Translations under genes and position numbers: made by a program
Part shown: piece after piece, positions 62,195 through 64,000 of the stretch
Layout of the letters: every line of letters starts with the position of its first letter
How positions within the stretch are numbered: position 1 is the first letter of the stretch
NCBI GenBank assembly: GCA_928722015.1
Contig: CAKMWI010000007.1
Coordinates: 124,001 to 188,000 of the forward strand
Origin: Candidatus Gastranaerophilales bacterium
Lineage (GTDB): Bacteria > Cyanobacteriota > Vampirovibrionia > Gastranaerophilales > Gastranaerophilaceae
Length of the DNA stretch: 64,000 nt
Direction: 5' to 3'
The notes under the pieces: model-generated
Database searches by the model: none
The model's input: only the letters and a program-made list of their open reading frames with translations
What the model was told of the DNA's origin: nothing

Positions 62195-62821
62195 TTATTT
62201 TTCTACTAAATTCATTTGCATTGAAACAAGTACAGCCTGGGTTCTATTGGTAACATTGAGCTTTTTAAAAATACTATTTAAATGGCTTTTTACGGTTACT
62301 TCACTTAACACAAGTTTTTCTGCAATAGATTTATTGCTTTCTCCCTGCGTAACTAATAATAAAACATCTTTTTCTCTCTTAGTCAAGGAATTAAAATTAT
62401 TAATTTGACCAATTGTAACATTAGTATCTGTGGTTTTGTTATTTTGTCGGTTACTGCGGCGTAATACGGCTTCGATTCTTGCTAAGAGGTTTGGAAGAAT
62501 AAATGGTTTTACTATATAGTCGTCGGCTCCGATTTTTAAGCCTGAAATCATTTTTTGATCTTCATTAACTGCGGTTAGCATAATGACAGGAATATTTTTT
62601 AGTATAGGATTTTGTCTGATTGTTTTTAATGTTTCCCAACCGTTCATATTTGGCATCATTATATCTAATAATACTAAATCAAAATGTTTTCCGCTTTCTA
62701 ATATTTTTAGAGCCTGCACTCCATCTTGTGCGCAACATAATTCATATCCATAGAATGGTAGGACATCTTCTAAATATTTAGGATTGTCGTCTACTAAAAG
62801 AATTTTAGTTAAATCAGACAT
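62195..62821 (-). CDS. Response regulator, receiver plus LuxR-type HTH
   Basis: About 208 residues. The receiver has the acidic pair VDDN, phospho-acceptor D53 (LLDIMMPNMNG) and K in IVKPF. A GerE/LuxR HTH follows (LTKREKDVLLLV, NKSIAEKLVLSEVTVKSHLNSI given here as IAEKLVLSEVTVKSHL). It is a DNA-binding output protein. I chose the ATG at 62821, with AAGGA about 10 bases upstream; the frame extends to 62860. No histidine kinase is in the window. Confidence 0.92.
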   Translation of the reverse strand: MSDLTKILLVDDNPKYLEDVLPFYGYELCCAQDGVQALKILESGKHFDLVLLDIMMPNMNGWETLKTIRQNPILKNIPVIMLTAVNEDQKMISGLKIGADDYIVKPFILPNLLARIEAVLRRSNRQNNKTTDTNVTIGQINNFNSLTKREKDVLLLVTQGESNKSIAEKLVLSEVTVKSHLNSIFKKLNVTNRTQAVLVSMQMNLVEK

Positions 62822-62852
62822 TAGTTTAATATCCTTTTTATCTGAATTTAGT

Positions 62853-63500
62853 TTAAACAATTTGATACTTGAGGGCTTTTAAAGCAGCTTGTAAACGGTC
62901 GTCTACTTCGAGTTTTTGCAGAATACTTGCAACATGGGCTTTTGTTGTATTAACACTGATTACTAAATGTTGTGCAATCTCCATGTTACTGTATCCTTCG
63001 GTCATTAATTTCAATATTTGAGCTTCTCTGGCTGTAAGGTCATAATTTTTATAAGTAGTTTCTGTCTCTCCTACTTTGGAATTTGTTGTTGCTTGTAAAA
63101 CAATATGGGCAATGCTTGGATCAAACCATGCTGCTCCGTCAGCAACTGATTGAACAACTTGTACAAGTCGTTGCAGATTTATTTCTTTTGAGCAATAAGC
63201 ATTTGCTCCGGCTTTCAGGCTATTTAAAACTTCTTTTTCGTCGTTATGAGATGTAAGAATAATAATTTTTACATCTTCATTTATATCATGGATTGCCTTA
63301 GTCGCATCGATACCGTTCATATTTGGTAGACCAAGATCCATTATAACTAAATCTATAGGGTTGTTTTTGAATATATCTAAAGCTTCTTCAGCAGAAGAGG
63401 CTTCATAAATTATATTTATGTAATCAACATCTTCAAATGTAGTTTTTAACCCGAATCTGGTTAATTCATGATCTTCAACAATTAATAAATTTTTCTTCAT
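62853..63500 (-). CDS. NarL/FixJ-type response regulator
   Basis: 215 residues. The receiver has VEDH, D55 (VIMDLGLPNMNG) and K in YCSKE, where the usual following Pro is replaced by Glu. The C-terminal HTH has LTAREAQILKLMTEG and NTTKAHVASILQKL. Its ATG overlaps the stop of the upstream TPR gene (ATGA), so it is translationally coupled. It lies directly upstream of the second regulator. Confidence 0.93.
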   Translation of the reverse strand: MKKNLLIVEDHELTRFGLKTTFEDVDYINIIYEASSAEEALDIFKNNPIDLVIMDLGLPNMNGIDATKAIHDINEDVKIIILTSHNDEKEVLNSLKAGANAYCSKEINLQRLVQVVQSVADGAAWFDPSIAHIVLQATTNSKVGETETTYKNYDLTAREAQILKLMTEGYSNMEIAQHLVISVNTTKAHVASILQKLEVDDRLQAALKALKYQIV

Positions 63501-64000
63501 ATACTTAATTCCTCTTTTGCTAAATTATAATTAGGATTCAGGTCAAGACTTTTTTCAAAATTTTTGTTCGCTTCTGCTGTTAAGCCTTTATTTTTTAGTA
63601 CAAGTCCTAAATAATAATAATATCTAAAATCATTTTCGTCAATATATTTTGCCACTCCAAGGAATGATAGAGCTTTGTCATAATCTTCTTTTAGGATTTC
63701 TATTCTAGCAAGGTCAATCCATCCATCTTTAAAATTAGGATTTAGAGCAATTGCTTTTTTTAGATAAGCAGTTTCTCTATCTTTTTCGAGCAGAGCCATT
63801 TGGTAGTATGCTTCATAGGCATTAGAGCTTACTTTCAATATTTTTGAATAAATATCTTTAGCTTTTTTATCATTATTCAATTTTTGATAAGTTTTTGCGA
63901 GTTTTATTTCTGCATTATATGTAGAATCTTTTCCTGTGGCTTTTTTATAGTAATTTTCAGCAAGTTTATAATCCTGATTTCTAAAAGCTACATCTCCTAA
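63497..64000 (-). CDS. TPR-repeat protein (partial, N-terminus off the right edge)
   Basis: At least 167 residues. The open frame continues to the last base of the window, so the true start lies outside. TPR units are visible: DYKLAENYYKKA, AYYQMALLEKDRETAYLKKA, GWIDLARIEILKEDYDKA and YYYYLGLVLKNKGLTAEA. It probably mediates protein contacts. Overlap with the response-regulator start suggests a joint signalling role. Confidence 0.85.
   Translation of the reverse strand, partial: LGDVAFRNQDYKLAENYYKKATGKDSTYNAEIKLAKTYQKLNNDKKAKDIYSKILKVSSNAYEAYYQMALLEKDRETAYLKKAIALNPNFKDGWIDLARIEILKEDYDKALSFLGVAKYIDENDFRYYYYLGLVLKNKGLTAEANKNFEKSLDLNPNYNLAKEELSI

Noticed and set aside
1..64000. CRISPR arrays, rRNA and tRNA genes
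   Set aside because: I saw no regularly spaced repeats, rRNA signatures or cloverleaf-like segments by reading. A tRNA scan would be needed to exclude a tRNA fully.

Overview
The window is 64 kb of AT-rich, densely coded bacterial chromosome from a Gram-negative organism. It carries an LPS set (rfaE2, lpxD, lpxC, fabZ and two glycosyltransferase-9-type proteins). It also carries meso-DAP peptidoglycan genes (asd, dapB, dapF), alr, murJ, a class A PBP, a SpoIID/LytB protein and an MpaA-like M14 peptidase. The low GC, the many lineage-specific hypothetical proteins and the clostridial-style ispH-rpsA pairing alongside LPS genes fit a gut non-photosynthetic cyanobacterium (Vampirovibrionia/Gastranaerophilales). 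This placement is inference; no rRNA gene is present to settle it.

Layout. 1-1850 (minus): rpsR-ssb-rpsF and dapF. 1902-6264: a hypothetical protein, a GT9 glycosyltransferase, a YkgJ-type Cys-cluster protein, a small secreted protein and a COG2509-type flavoprotein. 6525-12848 (plus): PBP1A, ribE-ribBA, a GNAT protein and a possible FliK-like protein. 13121-19449 (plus): two lineage-specific proteins, ispH and rpsA. 19549-21863: a second YkgJ-type gene split by a complete 1725-bp IS1595-family element carrying a lincosamide nucleotidyltransferase gene of the lnu(C) type. 21940-30212: nusB, cysS, an M14 peptidase, ftsY, a small HTH protein, a SpoIID-like protein and murJ. 30253-41092: small membrane proteins, comM, an M16-like protein, an OmpA/MotB-like protein, a FliA-family sigma factor, a Skp-like protein, lipA, lpd and alr. 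41234-46698: tandem ArsP_2-type transporters, a TPR-glycosyltransferase, cysE and tyrS. 46839-48371: an isolated phage tail-fibre pair and a small membrane protein. 48542-56023: an unusual three-gene operon. 56325-64000 (minus): the lipid A genes, asd, dapB, a pentapeptide-repeat protein, two NarL-type response regulators and a TPR protein.

Two regions stand out. The first is the mobile element. Its ends (25-bp inverted repeats), its 8-bp target duplication and the exact in-frame restoration of the host gene when it is removed in silico are all visible, so the insertion looks recent. The second is the 48542-56023 operon. It encodes a 1297-residue, extremely acidic, single-pass membrane protein with a TonB/TolA-C-like periplasmic end, a small sigma-70-family factor, and a 990-residue protein with three zinc ribbons, a P-loop NTPase and helical repeats. 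This looks like an uncharacterised envelope-to-transcription signalling system.

Several genes have a -10-like hexamer exactly six bases before the start codon and no Shine-Dalgarno sequence. This suggests a class of leaderless mRNAs alongside the normal SD-led genes. All calls come from reading the sequence without database searches.
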